NCBI GenBank assembly: GCA_023445445.1
Contig: JAEXLD010000006.1
Location: 1 to 62,238, forward strand
DNA: 62,238 nt
Source of the DNA: Bacillota bacterium
GTDB taxonomy: Bacteria; Bacillota; Clostridia; Clostridiales; Clostridiaceae
Direction: 5' to 3'
The notes under the pieces are model-generated. The model was not told the origin of the DNA and did no database searches. It saw only the letters and a program-made list of their open reading frames with translations. The translations under genes were made by a program, and so were the position numbers. Shown one piece after another: positions 8,518-18,714 of the stretch; within the stretch, counting starts at the first letter, position 1; the number at the start of each line of letters is the position of its first letter.

Positions 8518-11500
8518 TTATTTTATTTTTATTTTCTTTTTACCGTAAATTGTATACAAAATTCCCCCTGCTACTACTAAAGTTCCAATAGTTGAACTCC
8601 AGAATATCACCTTATTTGCATACCATCGTACCAAGGTATTTGTAGATACTGTTACAGCTTTTTCAAATATATATGCACTTGTAAAATCCTCTGAATTTGT
8701 ATCTGTAATATTTCCAGCCATATCTTCTATAATAATACGGACTTTTTGTTCTGAATTACTTTCATTAATTACAAAACTTCCTGAATAGTTATTCATATCA
8801 GCTGAAAAATCTGTAATTTCATCACCTTGTTGTTTGTCATTTACAAAAACTTTAATGGACTTTAAAGCAATAGTATCAAAGACTGTGTAGTTAACAGTTA
8901 ACTCTTGAGAATTAATAATATTCTTTTCAAGACCTACAATACTTGTTAATTCAGGAGCTGTGCTATCAACTCTAAATAAAATAGATTTATCTTTATAATT
9001 TGTATTTTCTGGAGTATTTCCTGTGGCATCCTTAGAAGAAATTGACATCTTGTAAAGACCATCTTCAGCAAAATTCTCTTTGCTAATTGTGTACTGATAC
9101 TGGAACCAACCACTATCACCAACTTGAACTTCATTGTTAATTGCAGTAGAAACATCATATTCACGATTTTCTATTGGTCTTCCATCACGAGTAATATCAA
9201 TTGTAAGTGAATCCTCTAATAAACGATCTGCATTATACTCAGTAATTAATAAGTCATCATCTATACTTTGCACATAGGCTCCACCATTTGAAATTAATGA
9301 TATTAAGTAATCATTATATTCATATACGGAACCAAACCTGTTAACAGTAAATTTCACTGTTTTTTCACTTTCATTACCTGCCTTATCATTTACCTTTACA
9401 TACAATGTGTAAATACCATCATTTTCTTGATCTTTTTCAAAGGTATCATTTACTCCTGAAGCACCTTGTGCATTTAAATTTAGGTTCTTTATAAATTCTT
9501 CAGTAACATCTACATCCTTCTCTGTCACATCAGTTCTTGTTAATGTAACTTGGTGACTACTATAGTTAATATCAGAAAAACTTATACCAGGAATAACATC
9601 ATCCTTATAGGCTTTTCCATTTTCAACTCCTGTAATTTCCGGCTCTGAAATATCTGTATCAATGGTAAACTCTTCAGCTGCTATGGCACCTCCATAGTTT
9701 GCTTCTCCACTATTGTTTCCTGCCATATCACTCATTTTAATACTGAAGGTATAATCACCATCTGCATTATAATTAATAGTTGCTGTATGAATATCTCCAT
9801 TACTACTCCAATTAGCAGAAGGTACAGCTATTGTTGTCCCATTTTTTGATGCAGTTTGAGAAATTTCAACTCTGCTTACATCAAAGTTATGCTCCTTAAC
9901 TACAATAGTTGAAGTACGGTTTTCATTGAAATATTTGCCATTTGAAGCTCTATTATTATCATAGTTTACTGAAATCTCAGGCAAAGTCTTATCAATGGTG
10001 AATTCTTTAGGATTTGTTGTTCCTGCTTCATAACTTTCTCCACCAGATTTATTACCTGCAAGATCTGTGTATTCAATTTTAAATGTGTAATCTCCATCAA
10101 CATTATAATTAATTGTTGCTGTATGTGTGGTATTATCTCCATTTCCACTTCCTGCTGACTGTTTCCACTCACTAATACTAGGCATTACTCCATCAGTATT
10201 AGTAATTGAAATTTTCACATCTTTAGGATTGAAATTTCTTTCAGTTATAACAACCGTTGCTACACGATTCTCATTGTAATATTTTTGATTTTCTGCCTTA
10301 TTGTTATTATATTTAATAAATATACTAGGAGCAGTAGTATCTATCTTAATTGGAACCTTATTTTTTGAAGAATTTAATGAGTTATCTTCAGCATAAACTT
10401 CAATGACAACATCATTACTATTATTCTTTGCACTGTCAACAATTATTTCTCCTGTCCAAGTCTTTAATAACTCATTATGTTTTGGATTACTTTTTGCAAA
10501 TGAGTATAAAGTACCACTTTGTGTTTCTTGTCCCATATTTAAAACCCTATAAGAAACTGTTTTTAGCCCTGAATAGGTATCACCAACTAATGGATCATCA
10601 ACCTTTATAGTTACTTTAACATCTCTATTGTATATTCCATTTATAGGTTGCTGTGGTGTTACAGTAACTTCTGGCGCTATTCTTTCTTCAGCAGGAGAAA
10701 CATTATCAGCTATCATTCCATCTGAACTAATATATTTAATGTTTCCAGACTTATCTGTAATCTTTAGGTATACTGTAAATTGCTCATTAGGCACAACAGA
10801 TAATTCATTAAAGTTCTTCCAATTAGTTATCTTCTTTAATTCAGCTTCTGAAATAGCTTCTTTTGCATCAATTTTGTAATATTCAACACTTTCAATAGGA
10901 GAAGTAGCATCTTCAGAAGTACTTGTAAGAGTAATCTTCTTTCCTGACCAGAATCCAAAGGTTAAAGAATCAACTAATTCACTCCAGATTTCCTCTCGTC
11001 CCTCTTCTGATACTGCTTTAATTGTTCCAGTAGGTGCATTCTTATCTACTGTAAACTTATATGGTGCAACAGAATTACCTGTGTCTACAGGTCCATTAAC
11101 ATTACCTGCTTTGTCCACATAAGAAATTTTAAAAGTATAGTTTGCATCAGCCAAATATTGAATTTTAGCTGTATGAGTGTCTAAGTCTGGATTATCTCCT
11201 TTAACAGTTGTCCAATTACTTATGATTTTCCAATTATCAATAAGAACTTTATTTCCCTTTGAATCAGTTGCTGTAATAACAATTCCTTCTGTAGCTTCCT
11301 TTTCATCAAAGTGATTAGTTCTTTCTGTAATAGTAATTGTAGCTATACGTTTTTCATTAAAATAAGTATTTCCTTTATTATCTTTATTATTATCATAAGC
11401 TACCTTTACTTTTGGAGCAGTTATATCAATATCTAATGGAATTGACTTGATATTTTCATTGCCTGCATTATCAACAGTTCTTATATAAACCCTAACATTA

Positions 11501-14500
11501 CTACTATTATTCTTTTTAGCATCTACTATCAAATTTCCATTCCATTCTTTAATAAGCTCTTCTTGAGTTGGATTTGTATTAGTAAATGTATATAAGTTTC
11601 CTTCTTCAGTAGGCTTGTCATTATTGCTATCTTTTATAACCCAATAATCAATAGTCTTAATACCTGAATAAGGCTCCTCATCTATAACTTTAATTGATAT
11701 CTTTACGTCTTTATTATAGGAATTATTTTTATTTGCCTCTTCAGGAGTGATTATAATATCACTTTTTTCCTTATCTACAATAAATCCATTAGAACTTATA
11801 TAGATGAAATTACCAGCATAATCAGAGATTTTTAAGTAAATAATAAATTGCTCATTACCTTCTAAAGCAAAATCACTGTAAGGTTTAAAAGTTACATCAT
11901 TTAATTCTTTTGCTGTCATAGCAATTGGATTGTTAGTTTTATAGTATTCAATTACAACAGGACTTGTAGCATCCTCTGCTGTTGCTTTAACTTGAACCTT
12001 TTTATTGCTATATAGACCAAAAGTAATTATTCTTAATAATCTATCCCAAGTACTTTCATTAATAGATAATGTACCTGTTGGATTTGTTTTGTCTACAGTA
12101 AAATCAAATGGAGTTGTTCCAGTGGCTTTGATGCCTTCCATAGAATTAATAGCCTTATTAGTATAATTAAAGGACCATGTATAATTTCCATCCTCTGAAA
12201 AAGTAATAGTTGCAGTATGTCTATCTCCATTGCTAGACCAACTACTAAGGATTTTGTCAGTATCTAAGTCTACTTTCTTTCCATTTGCATCTACTGCATT
12301 AATAGTAAATCCTTTTGTTGCAGCTTCTGCATTAAAGGAAGATGGCCTATCTATAATTTCAATTGTAGCAATTCTATCTTTACCAAAGTATCCCCTATTA
12401 TTTTCTATTTTGTTAGCTGTATCACTAAAGGATACATTAACTATAGGTCTATCAATATTGATGGATACATTAATTGATTCCTCTGACTTCATTCCTGAAT
12501 TATCATAAGAAATTACAGTAACTTTAACATCATCATCATTATTTTTAGAACTATCAACTTTAATACTTCCAGTCCAACTCTTAGTAAGTTCATCTTGTGT
12601 TGGATTTTTTTTATCAAAGGTATACAAGGTTCCTTCTTGAGTAATCTTTCCCTTACTCTCAACTACATAACTAACAGTATTTATTCCTGAATAGGCTTTT
12701 CCATTAAAAACCTCATCATTTATCTCAATATCAACATTAACATCTTTGTTGTATAAGCCACTTTCATTAGCTTTATCAGGAGTTAATGTAATATTACTTG
12801 GAGTATTATCTACAATAACACCATCAGTACTGATGTATGATGTATTTCCTGCATAATCTGTGATTCGTGCATATACTGCAAACTGTTCATCAGGATTAAC
12901 AGTATACTTTTCTGTTACAAACTTGTTATCATTATAAAGTTCAATTAACTCATTCTCTGATAGAGCTGTTGTTGAATTGGACTTATAATACTTAACATCA
13001 TATAGAGGAGATATTAAATCCTCTCCTGCTGCTTCTACAGAAACAGAGTAGTTTTTCCAAATTCCAAAGGTAAGTTTATCAATTAACTTATTCCAAATTG
13101 TTGTATCTAATTTAATAGAAGCCTTTGGTGCCCTCTTATCTACAGTAAAGTTATAAACTGAATCTCCTGATATAACTGCATTTTCAGCTATAAGATCAGC
13201 TTTATTAGTGTAGGACAAGCTCCAATTGTAATTTCCATCTTCTCTAAAGGTAAGAGTTACCTTATGAGTATCTCCTGTATGCTCCCATTTTCCTAACATG
13301 GCAGCTTTAGAAACATTAATATGATTTCCCTGAGCATCTTTAGCTGTAATATTTAATCCATTAAATACAGCAGTTTCATCAAAGGTTCCTGCTCTATCAA
13401 CAATTTCAATAGTTGCCTTTCTATCTGAATTATAATATCCACTTTCAGCTTCAGAATGAAGACTTCCATCAATACTTATGCTGATAATTGGTTTGGTTAT
13501 ATTAATTCTCAATTCTTTTTCTACTGTCTTTTCATTACCTGATACATCTGTTACTTTTACTCTTACTTTTACATTATCACTATTATTTATACTTGAATCT
13601 ACTGTGATTTCATTATTGTATATGGCCTCATTATTACCATTAAGAACTTCATGTTGAGTTATAGTTTCCCCATTTAAAACCCAATATTCAACTTCCTTAA
13701 TGCCTGAATAATAATCTGGATCTGAAGCAGAAATTCCAACTTTCACATCCTTATTATAATAATTATTAGAATTTGGATTATCTGGAGTTATTGTAACTTC
13801 AGGTGCAGTTTTATCCCAAACAATAATTATTTTTTTATTATTAAGATTTATTATTTCTTCGTTTGATTTTCCTATAGTCTTAACTTTTATGGCTTCAATT
13901 GTAGCAGATGAAGAAATTATCCTTTCTGATTTCCAACCTTCATATATAGGCTTTCCTTGTAATTTAATATTTACTCTATCATATATAGGTAAGGCTTTTA
14001 TACTTACTACTGCACCTTTAGAATAAACATATACCTTATTATCATCTTTATCTTTATATGAATTTATAAGGCTACCTCCAGTTGCTGTAATAGATACTTT
14101 TTTATCCCAATCACCATCTACCACTGGTATATCTTCAAAGGTAGCTTTAATTTCAATATTTTCAGTAATATTTTTTAATGTATATGTTGCACTTCCATCT
14201 GATTCTTCAATATAATCACTATCTAATGTTTTATCTATTACTATGCCTTCAGGATTTGAATCTGTTTTTATTTTAATTTCCCCAATTCTATATGAATCAC
14301 TTTCAGGAGTTAATTTAATTTTCGTTGTTTGTCCATAGTCTACTAAAGGATTTTCTATACTAACTTTACCTTTAGTTGTTTCAGCTGAAGTTACCTTATA
14401 AGTATTTGGAGAAAATGTAATTTCATATGAATAATCTTTATCTACATTAGTAATTGTATCTTCATATTCTTTATTATTTTCATTAAATTCTTCAGATACC

Positions 14501-15579
14501 CCATTCTTCAAAACCTTTGCTACACGATAGGTTGAATTTGGAGTAGCTTTTATATGAATATCTTTGCCTTCAGTAACATGGATTTTTCCACCTATTCCCT
14601 CAGGGCTTGTAATTACTGTTCCTTTTTCATGATCATAGGTTACTGTAATTGTATATAATTTAATGAATGTAGCAGTAATTATCATCTCCTTTTCTACAAT
14701 AATCTCCTTAGAGAAGGTAGAAATATCAATTACTTCTTGATTCTCGCCATTAATTGAAACAGTTTCTATTTGGTATCCACTATTAGGGGTAACTTCTATA
14801 TTTAAGTTATCTCCCTTGTTTATATTAATGCTATCAGAATTATTTCCATTAAGTTTAACTGTTCCACCATTATATGCAGATGCTGTTATAGTAAATTCTG
14901 TAATGAAATCAACAATAATTTCAGTATTTTCTGTAATAATAAATTTATCATTTATATATGACTGACCTTTATTAACATTAATAACCTCTGTTCCAATTTT
15001 TAAAGACTGAATATAAGTTACCCCACTATCTCCATTAATTGGAGTTATTTCAAGTTTTGTTTCAGTCCCCTTTTCAATAGTTGTATAAGAATCTTCAACT
15101 TTAGTTCCATTAATTTTAATTTCACCACTTCCATTTTGGATAATAGATAACTTAGCTTTAGAATTATCATTAGTGGTAAGCAGTACATTAATATATCCAT
15201 TTACTTCTAAAACTTTCACATTTTCAGCTACTGTTGTTGTATAACCCTCTTTTGAAATGGAATAGCTAATTGTAATGGTGCTTCCATCCACATTGGTGAT
15301 TTTATTAGAATACTTTGCAATTTCTGTAATGGAAATCTGTCCATCTATGTCTGTTTTACCCTTTGCTGATTCAACAATTGAATCACCATCTTTAATTGTA
15401 TAAGTAACCTCTGCATCATTAACGGCAGTACCATTAGAATCCTTTACGCCAATTGTAAATACATCTATGTTATTATTATTTTCTGCAAAAACAGTAACAG
15501 GTAATATACCTACTATCATTACAAATACAAGTAAAACAGCTAAAAGACTTTCTATTTTTTTTATATTGAATTTATTCAT
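8518..15579 (-). CDS. Giant Ig-like repeat surface protein of T7SS locus
   Basis: About 2,350 residues. Start chosen at ATG 15,577-15,579 (MNKFNIKK), with AAGGAG about 12 bases upstream; a frame extending to 15,645 has no ribosome site. A signal peptide ends at PVTVFA. The N-terminal ~450 residues hold InlB-B/Flg_new-like repeats (GYQIETVSINGENQ). Then come four large modules of ~340-365 residues, each with a YNKDVKV Ig-like unit, a Y(F/Y)NENR-ATI unit and a W-LTFGxW unit. A C-terminal membrane helix (STIGTLVVAGGILYTIYG) is followed by a basic tail, with no LPXTG motif. It is probably exported by Sec and membrane-anchored, spanning the wall. Function is unknown; a stalk, adhesin or outer T7SS component is plausible. 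Confidence 0.85.
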   Translation of the reverse strand: MNKFNIKKIESLLAVLLVFVMIVGILPVTVFAENNNNIDVFTIGVKDSNGTAVNDAEVTYTIKDGDSIVESAKGKTDIDGQISITEIAKYSNKITNVDGSTITISYSISKEGYTTTVAENVKVLEVNGYINVLLTTNDNSKAKLSIIQNGSGEIKINGTKVEDSYTTIEKGTETKLEITPINGDSGVTYIQSLKIGTEVINVNKGQSYINDKFIITENTEIIVDFITEFTITASAYNGGTVKLNGNNSDSININKGDNLNIEVTPNSGYQIETVSINGENQEVIDISTFSKEIIVEKEMIITATFIKLYTITVTYDHEKGTVITSPEGIGGKIHVTEGKDIHIKATPNSTYRVAKVLKNGVSEEFNENNKEYEDTITNVDKDYSYEITFSPNTYKVTSAETTKGKVSIENPLVDYGQTTKIKLTPESDSYRIGEIKIKTDSNPEGIVIDKTLDSDYIEESDGSATYTLKNITENIEIKATFEDIPVVDGDWDKKVSITATGGSLINSYKDKDDNKVYVYSKGAVVSIKALPIYDRVNIKLQGKPIYEGWKSERIISSSATIEAIKVKTIGKSNEEIINLNNKKIIIVWDKTAPEVTITPDNPNSNNYYNKDVKVGISASDPDYYSGIKEVEYWVLNGETITQHEVLNGNNEAIYNNEITVDSSINNSDNVKVRVKVTDVSGNEKTVEKELRINITKPIISISIDGSLHSEAESGYYNSDRKATIEIVDRAGTFDETAVFNGLNITAKDAQGNHINVSKAAMLGKWEHTGDTHKVTLTFREDGNYNWSLSYTNKADLIAENAVISGDSVYNFTVDKRAPKASIKLDTTIWNKLIDKLTFGIWKNYSVSVEAAGEDLISPLYDVKYYKSNSTTALSENELIELYNDNKFVTEKYTVNPDEQFAVYARITDYAGNTSYISTDGVIVDNTPSNITLTPDKANESGLYNKDVNVDIEINDEVFNGKAYSGINTVSYVVESKGKITQEGTLYTFDKKNPTQDELTKSWTGSIKVDSSKNNDDDVKVTVISYDNSGMKSEESINVSINIDRPIVNVSFSDTANKIENNRGYFGKDRIATIEIIDRPSSFNAEAATKGFTINAVDANGKKVDLDTDKILSSWSSNGDRHTATITFSEDGNYTWSFNYTNKAINSMEGIKATGTTPFDFTVDKTNPTGTLSINESTWDRLLRIITFGLYSNKKVQVKATAEDATSPVVIEYYKTNNPIAMTAKELNDVTFKPYSDFALEGNEQFIIYLKISDYAGNFIYISSNGFIVDKEKSDIIITPEEANKNNSYNKDVKISIKVIDEEPYSGIKTIDYWVIKDSNNDKPTEEGNLYTFTNTNPTQEELIKEWNGNLIVDAKKNNSSNVRVYIRTVDNAGNENIKSIPLDIDITAPKVKVAYDNNKDNKGNTYFNEKRIATITITERTNHFDEKEATEGIVITATDSKGNKVLIDNWKIISNWTTVKGDNPDLDTHTAKIQYLADANYTFKISYVDKAGNVNGPVDTGNSVAPYKFTVDKNAPTGTIKAVSEEGREEIWSELVDSLTFGFWSGKKITLTSTSEDATSPIESVEYYKIDAKEAISEAELKKITNWKNFNELSVVPNEQFTVYLKITDKSGNIKYISSDGMIADNVSPAEERIAPEVTVTPQQPINGIYNRDVKVTIKVDDPLVGDTYSGLKTVSYRVLNMGQETQSGTLYSFAKSNPKHNELLKTWTGEIIVDSAKNNSNDVVIEVYAEDNSLNSSKNKVPIKIDTTAPSIFIKYNNNKAENQKYYNENRVATVVITERNFNPKDVKISITNTDGVMPSISEWKQSAGSGNGDNTTHTATINYNVDGDYTFKIEYTDLAGNKSGGESYEAGTTNPKEFTIDKTLPEISVNYDNNRASNGKYFNENRTSTIVVKEHNFDVSRVEISQTASKNGTTIAVPSANWSSNGDIHTATINYNADGDYTFSIKMSDMAGNNSGEANYGGAIAAEEFTIDTDISEPEITGVENGKAYKDDVIPGISFSDINYSSHQVTLTRTDVTEKDVDVTEEFIKNLNLNAQGASGVNDTFEKDQENDGIYTLYVKVNDKAGNESEKTVKFTVNRFGSVYEYNDYLISLISNGGAYVQSIDDDLLITEYNADRLLEDSLTIDITRDGRPIENREYDVSTAINNEVQVGDSGWFQYQYTISKENFAEDGLYKMSISSKDATGNTPENTNYKDKSILFRVDSTAPELTSIVGLEKNIINSQELTVNYTVFDTIALKSIKVFVNDKQQGDEITDFSADMNNYSGSFVINESNSEQKVRIIIEDMAGNITDTNSEDFTSAYIFEKAVTVSTNTLVRWYANKVIFWSSTIGTLVVAGGILYTIYGKKKIKIK
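9640..13809 (-). repeat. Four ~1-kb coding repeat modules in the Ig-repeat gene
   Basis: Each module starts with an Ig-like strand pattern ending YNKDV or YNRDV (module starts near 13,809, 12,800, 11,755 and 10,665). It continues with GYF/YYNENR-ATI units and a W..L...LTFG.W unit, with aromatic positions conserved. Spacing grows from about 336 to 365 residues, and the copies are clearly divergent at DNA level. This indicates old duplication rather than recent slippage. Confidence 0.7.
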
Positions 15580-15672
15580 CCTTACTTTATGCTCCTTTTT
15601 GATTCTTTCTAAAAATGAAAATCTGTATCTAATAAGTTTTCTCATTAAAAATAATTTTGTTATAATAGGCTA

Positions 15673-16197
15673 TCATTGAATAACTTCATCTGTATGAATG
15701 ATTACTACTTCATCAATAATTGTGAAAGTGTTTTCTATATTATTTTCTTTATTTACTACACTCTCATTTAATAAAACAGTAGTATTATCCTCTACCTCAT
15801 TAATTTCTTTTTCATTTAATAGGCTTGTTGAGTTATCATCCCATAAAAGTTCTGTTACATTATCATCCAAATTGTTTAATTTATTTCCTTCAATAAGAAC
15901 TGTTTCAATCAATTCTTCTGTTTTCTTTAACTTTTTCTTTTTAAGTTTTTTTGTATCTTGTATGCTATCTGTTAGTTTACCTCTTTCTATATTTACAAAG
16001 CTTGGTTTAAAATACTTTATCCCTGTCTTTTCATTTTTCTCTCGCATTTTAGCAATGGATTTCTTTGCAGTTCTACCTGATAAGTCACCAATGATATTAA
16101 GAATTCCAAATCTAAACCATATAAAAATGGAAAGCAGAAAAAATACAGCTGCTAATATAAAAGAAATTGTTGAAACTGTTGATAATATCTCTACCAT
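15673..16197 (-). CDS. Small membrane protein with Thr-x-Leu-Leu motifs, T7SS locus
   Basis: A 174-residue protein with one N-terminal membrane helix (ILAAVFFLLSIFIWFRFG) followed by GDLSGRTAKKSIAKMRE and a long cytosolic acidic tail. The tail carries three repeats of an acidic Asn-Thr motif: DNVTELL, DNSTSLL and DNTTVLL. The last resembles the activation loop of the adjacent kinase (DTTVLGT). These are good candidates for kinase phosphorylation and FHA docking. The gene begins 2 bp after the kinase stop codon and precedes the Ig-repeat gene. I recall similar GDLSGRTA proteins near T7SS genes in other clostridia, but know no assigned function. Confidence 0.6.
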   Translation of the reverse strand: MVEILSTVSTISFILAAVFFLLSIFIWFRFGILNIIGDLSGRTAKKSIAKMREKNEKTGIKYFKPSFVNIERGKLTDSIQDTKKLKKKKLKKTEELIETVLIEGNKLNNLDDNVTELLWDDNSTSLLNEKEINEVEDNTTVLLNESVVNKENNIENTFTIIDEVVIIHTDEVIQ

Positions 16198-16199
16198 AT

Positions 16200-17894
16200 T
16201 TATTCCCTCTCTTCAGCATTAGTATAGGTTCTTTCAATTGCAGACTTATATGATTCATAGTTATCAAGTATCTCACTCTTTAGTTTTTTTGACTGTTCCT
16301 TTTGAACTGCTAAAGAAGAAGTACTGCTATATATATTTTCCATTAGTGAAATTACCATTTCTTTATCAACATTTACTGATTCCAAGTTTACCCGTTGATC
16401 ATAAAGTAGCATAAATGTTCCATTATATAATGTTAATTGATCATAAGCACCTGCTTCTTTTACTAATTCAAGTGATTCTTTAATCAATTCAAAGAGTTCT
16501 GAATATTTTTCCTTTGAAGCCTCTTCTACATTTGCAGAGATTAATATATATTTCTTATAGAAGGAGCAAATTTGATAATAACAATCTGATAATGTCTTAT
16601 ATTTAAAATCTAAAGGAATATTATTATTTTCATAATTTGCTGCAAAGAAGGGATATGCCTTCTGAACTCTATTTGAAAAACTATAACTACCATTATCGTT
16701 AGTATAATAATTAAAATACATCATACCAATACGGTAATTTAACTCAGCTAGTTCAACACTAGCCACATCAAATCCATCTTTATTAGCATTATAAAGTGCT
16801 AAAAATTCATCATTTTCTTTCTTTCCAAATTCCCCTTCACTTTCGTATGCATCTAGCATATACATATATGCTCTTGTATCGTAGGGATAAATTTCTATTG
16901 CCTTTTTATAGCTAGATATTTTCTCTTGTAGTGAAGTAGATGGAACTACTGATACTAATGCATCATAATTATTCTTATTCATATTAGTTGCTAAAGCGCT
17001 GGTGGAAAAGCCTAAAATCAACATAAGTATAAATAATGTAGCTGATGTTATAAATGATGTTAATTTTCTTTTTTGTTTCTTTTTAAAATCCTTTGTAATT
17101 AAATTAGGATGCTCTAAGTCATACATTAATTCAGAGCAATTTTGGTATCTATTTTCAGGGTCAATTTTAGTACATTTATCTATAATTGCTTCTATACCTT
17201 CTGACAACTCAGGATTCCATTGGCGAACTGAAGCATAAATATAATCATCAGGTCTTGGATCTATACCTGTAATCAAATGGTGTATTGTCATCCCTAATGT
17301 GAAAATATCAGATCTTGCATCGGTTTGCCTTGCACCATAGTGTTCAGGTGATGCATAGCCCTTTGTTCCAAGAACTGTTGTGTCAGCCAAATTTTCTTCT
17401 TTATATTCTCTAGCTATCCCAAAATCAATTACCTTTAGATTCCCTTCTGGTTTTAACATTATATTAGCTGGTTTCATATCTCTATAAATAATAGGTGGTT
17501 TTTGAGAATGTAAATATCCAAGGGCATCACATAATTGTTTTGTCCATTCTATTACTAATTCTTCTGGCTGAGCTCCATATTCTAGAAGAATTTTATCAAG
17601 AGATTCTCCTTCTATATAATCCATAACAACATAGAGGGTTGTCCCATTATTAATAATATCTACAATTCTAGGCAATGCTGGGTGGTCTAAGCCTTTCATA
17701 AGGTTAGCTTCGGCAACTAAACTATTAATTACTACTTCATCATTTTTCCCTTTACCTGTTTTTCTTATTTCTTTAACTGCCCACTGCTTATTTAGTCTTT
17801 TATCCATTGCAAGATAAACAACAGACATTCCTCCCTTACCTATTTCTTTAAGTATTTCATATTTTCCATCAATAATAGAACCTATCTCAGCCAT
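16200..17894 (-). CDS. Membrane Ser/Thr protein kinase (PrkC-like) with non-PASTA ectodomain
   Basis: A 564-residue Hanks-type kinase. Residues 12-265 form the kinase domain: glycine loop GKGGMSVVY (19-27), catalytic Lys41 in AVKEI, YRDMKPANI loop, DFG (VIDFGIAREY), activation segment DTTVLGTKGYASPEHYG. A basic segment (KKKQKRKL) then leads into one membrane helix near 280-300. The extracellular ~260 residues are helical and TPR-like (IEIYPYDTRAYMYMLDAYES) and contain no PASTA repeats, so this is not the usual wall-sensing PrkC. The PP2C gene lies 11 bp upstream, and FHA genes flank the pair. It is likely to phosphorylate T7SS components. Confidence 0.9.
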   Translation of the reverse strand: MAEIGSIIDGKYEILKEIGKGGMSVVYLAMDKRLNKQWAVKEIRKTGKGKNDEVVINSLVAEANLMKGLDHPALPRIVDIINNGTTLYVVMDYIEGESLDKILLEYGAQPEELVIEWTKQLCDALGYLHSQKPPIIYRDMKPANIMLKPEGNLKVIDFGIAREYKEENLADTTVLGTKGYASPEHYGARQTDARSDIFTLGMTIHHLITGIDPRPDDYIYASVRQWNPELSEGIEAIIDKCTKIDPENRYQNCSELMYDLEHPNLITKDFKKKQKRKLTSFITSATLFILMLILGFSTSALATNMNKNNYDALVSVVPSTSLQEKISSYKKAIEIYPYDTRAYMYMLDAYESEGEFGKKENDEFLALYNANKDGFDVASVELAELNYRIGMMYFNYYTNDNGSYSFSNRVQKAYPFFAANYENNNIPLDFKYKTLSDCYYQICSFYKKYILISANVEEASKEKYSELFELIKESLELVKEAGAYDQLTLYNGTFMLLYDQRVNLESVNVDKEMVISLMENIYSSTSSLAVQKEQSKKLKSEILDNYESYKSAIERTYTNAEERE

Positions 17895-17905
17895 TTACTA
17901 TTACC

Positions 17906-18667
17906 TCACTCTACTTTAATAAGAATAACAGATATATTATCACGTTCTTCTCTAGACTTAACTAAATCTATCAAGTGCTTTACCTTTTCATCCATTACTC
18001 TCTTATTTATAAGTTTTGTAGGATTTAGTGATTGAAAAATTTCACTTTCAGTTATCTCATGCCTAAATCCATCAGAGCATAACATATATGCTCCCTTTTT
18101 CGTTTCTCCATATATAATTTGTGGAGTAACAATTTTTGATGCGCCTATACACTGTAGTAACATATTTCTTCTTCTATCAACTTTTGCTTCCTCTATAGTC
18201 ATTCTTCCTAAGCTTATTTCTCTAGCTACAAAGGTATGATCTTCTGTAAGCTGATTTAAAGAATTTGAAATATGATAAATTCTTGTATCTCCTACATGAA
18301 TAATCACATATTTATTATCCACAAATAACACTCCAGAAAATGTTGTTCCTAAGGTTATTCCCATTGACTTTCCATACTCCAAAATTCTTAAATTTAAATC
18401 TTTAAGCATCAATTCAATTTTTCCAGCTATAACCCTCATATCAATGGAACTAAGTTCCTTAGTAAGCTCCTTATTAAACCATTCTGAAAAGGCACGAATA
18501 ACTGTCGCACTTGCTAATTCCCCTTTTGACAGTCCACCCATTCCATCACAGACAATAGCAAGTAAGACTTCCCCAACCTGTGTAGAAACATGCTTTATTA
18601 GTAAACTATCTTCATTGGTACCTTTACTAATTCCTATATCAGTAGCTGCTATGGCCTTAAAGTTCAT
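17906..18667 (-). CDS. PP2C-family Ser/Thr phosphatase
   Basis: Start chosen at ATG 18,665-18,667, which has GGAG 9 bases upstream; a TTG five codons earlier overlaps that ribosome site. The 253-residue protein has the PPM metal-binding motifs: GTNEDS near the start, VCDGMGG, then LCSDGF and a closing ERDNISVILIKV. It is a cytosolic Mn/Mg-dependent phosphatase, about the length of PrpC/Stp1, and would reverse phosphorylation by the kinase encoded 11 bp downstream. Kinase-PP2C pairs are standard, but here the pair sits inside the T7SS operon rather than in a cell-division cluster. Confidence 0.92.
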   Translation of the reverse strand: MNFKAIAATDIGISKGTNEDSLLIKHVSTQVGEVLLAIVCDGMGGLSKGELASATVIRAFSEWFNKELTKELSSIDMRVIAGKIELMLKDLNLRILEYGKSMGITLGTTFSGVLFVDNKYVIIHVGDTRIYHISNSLNQLTEDHTFVAREISLGRMTIEEAKVDRRRNMLLQCIGASKIVTPQIIYGETKKGAYMLCSDGFRHEITESEIFQSLNPTKLINKRVMDEKVKHLIDLVKSREERDNISVILIKVE

Positions 18668-18714
18668 TCTCTCACTCTCCAATATTATTTTTATTACAAT
18701 GAACTATTAATAAT

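Noticed and set aside
9640..13809. Regular ~1-kb repetition considered as a CRISPR-like or satellite array
   Set aside because: The repetition is at protein level in one open frame, with diverged DNA and no short identical repeats with unique spacers.
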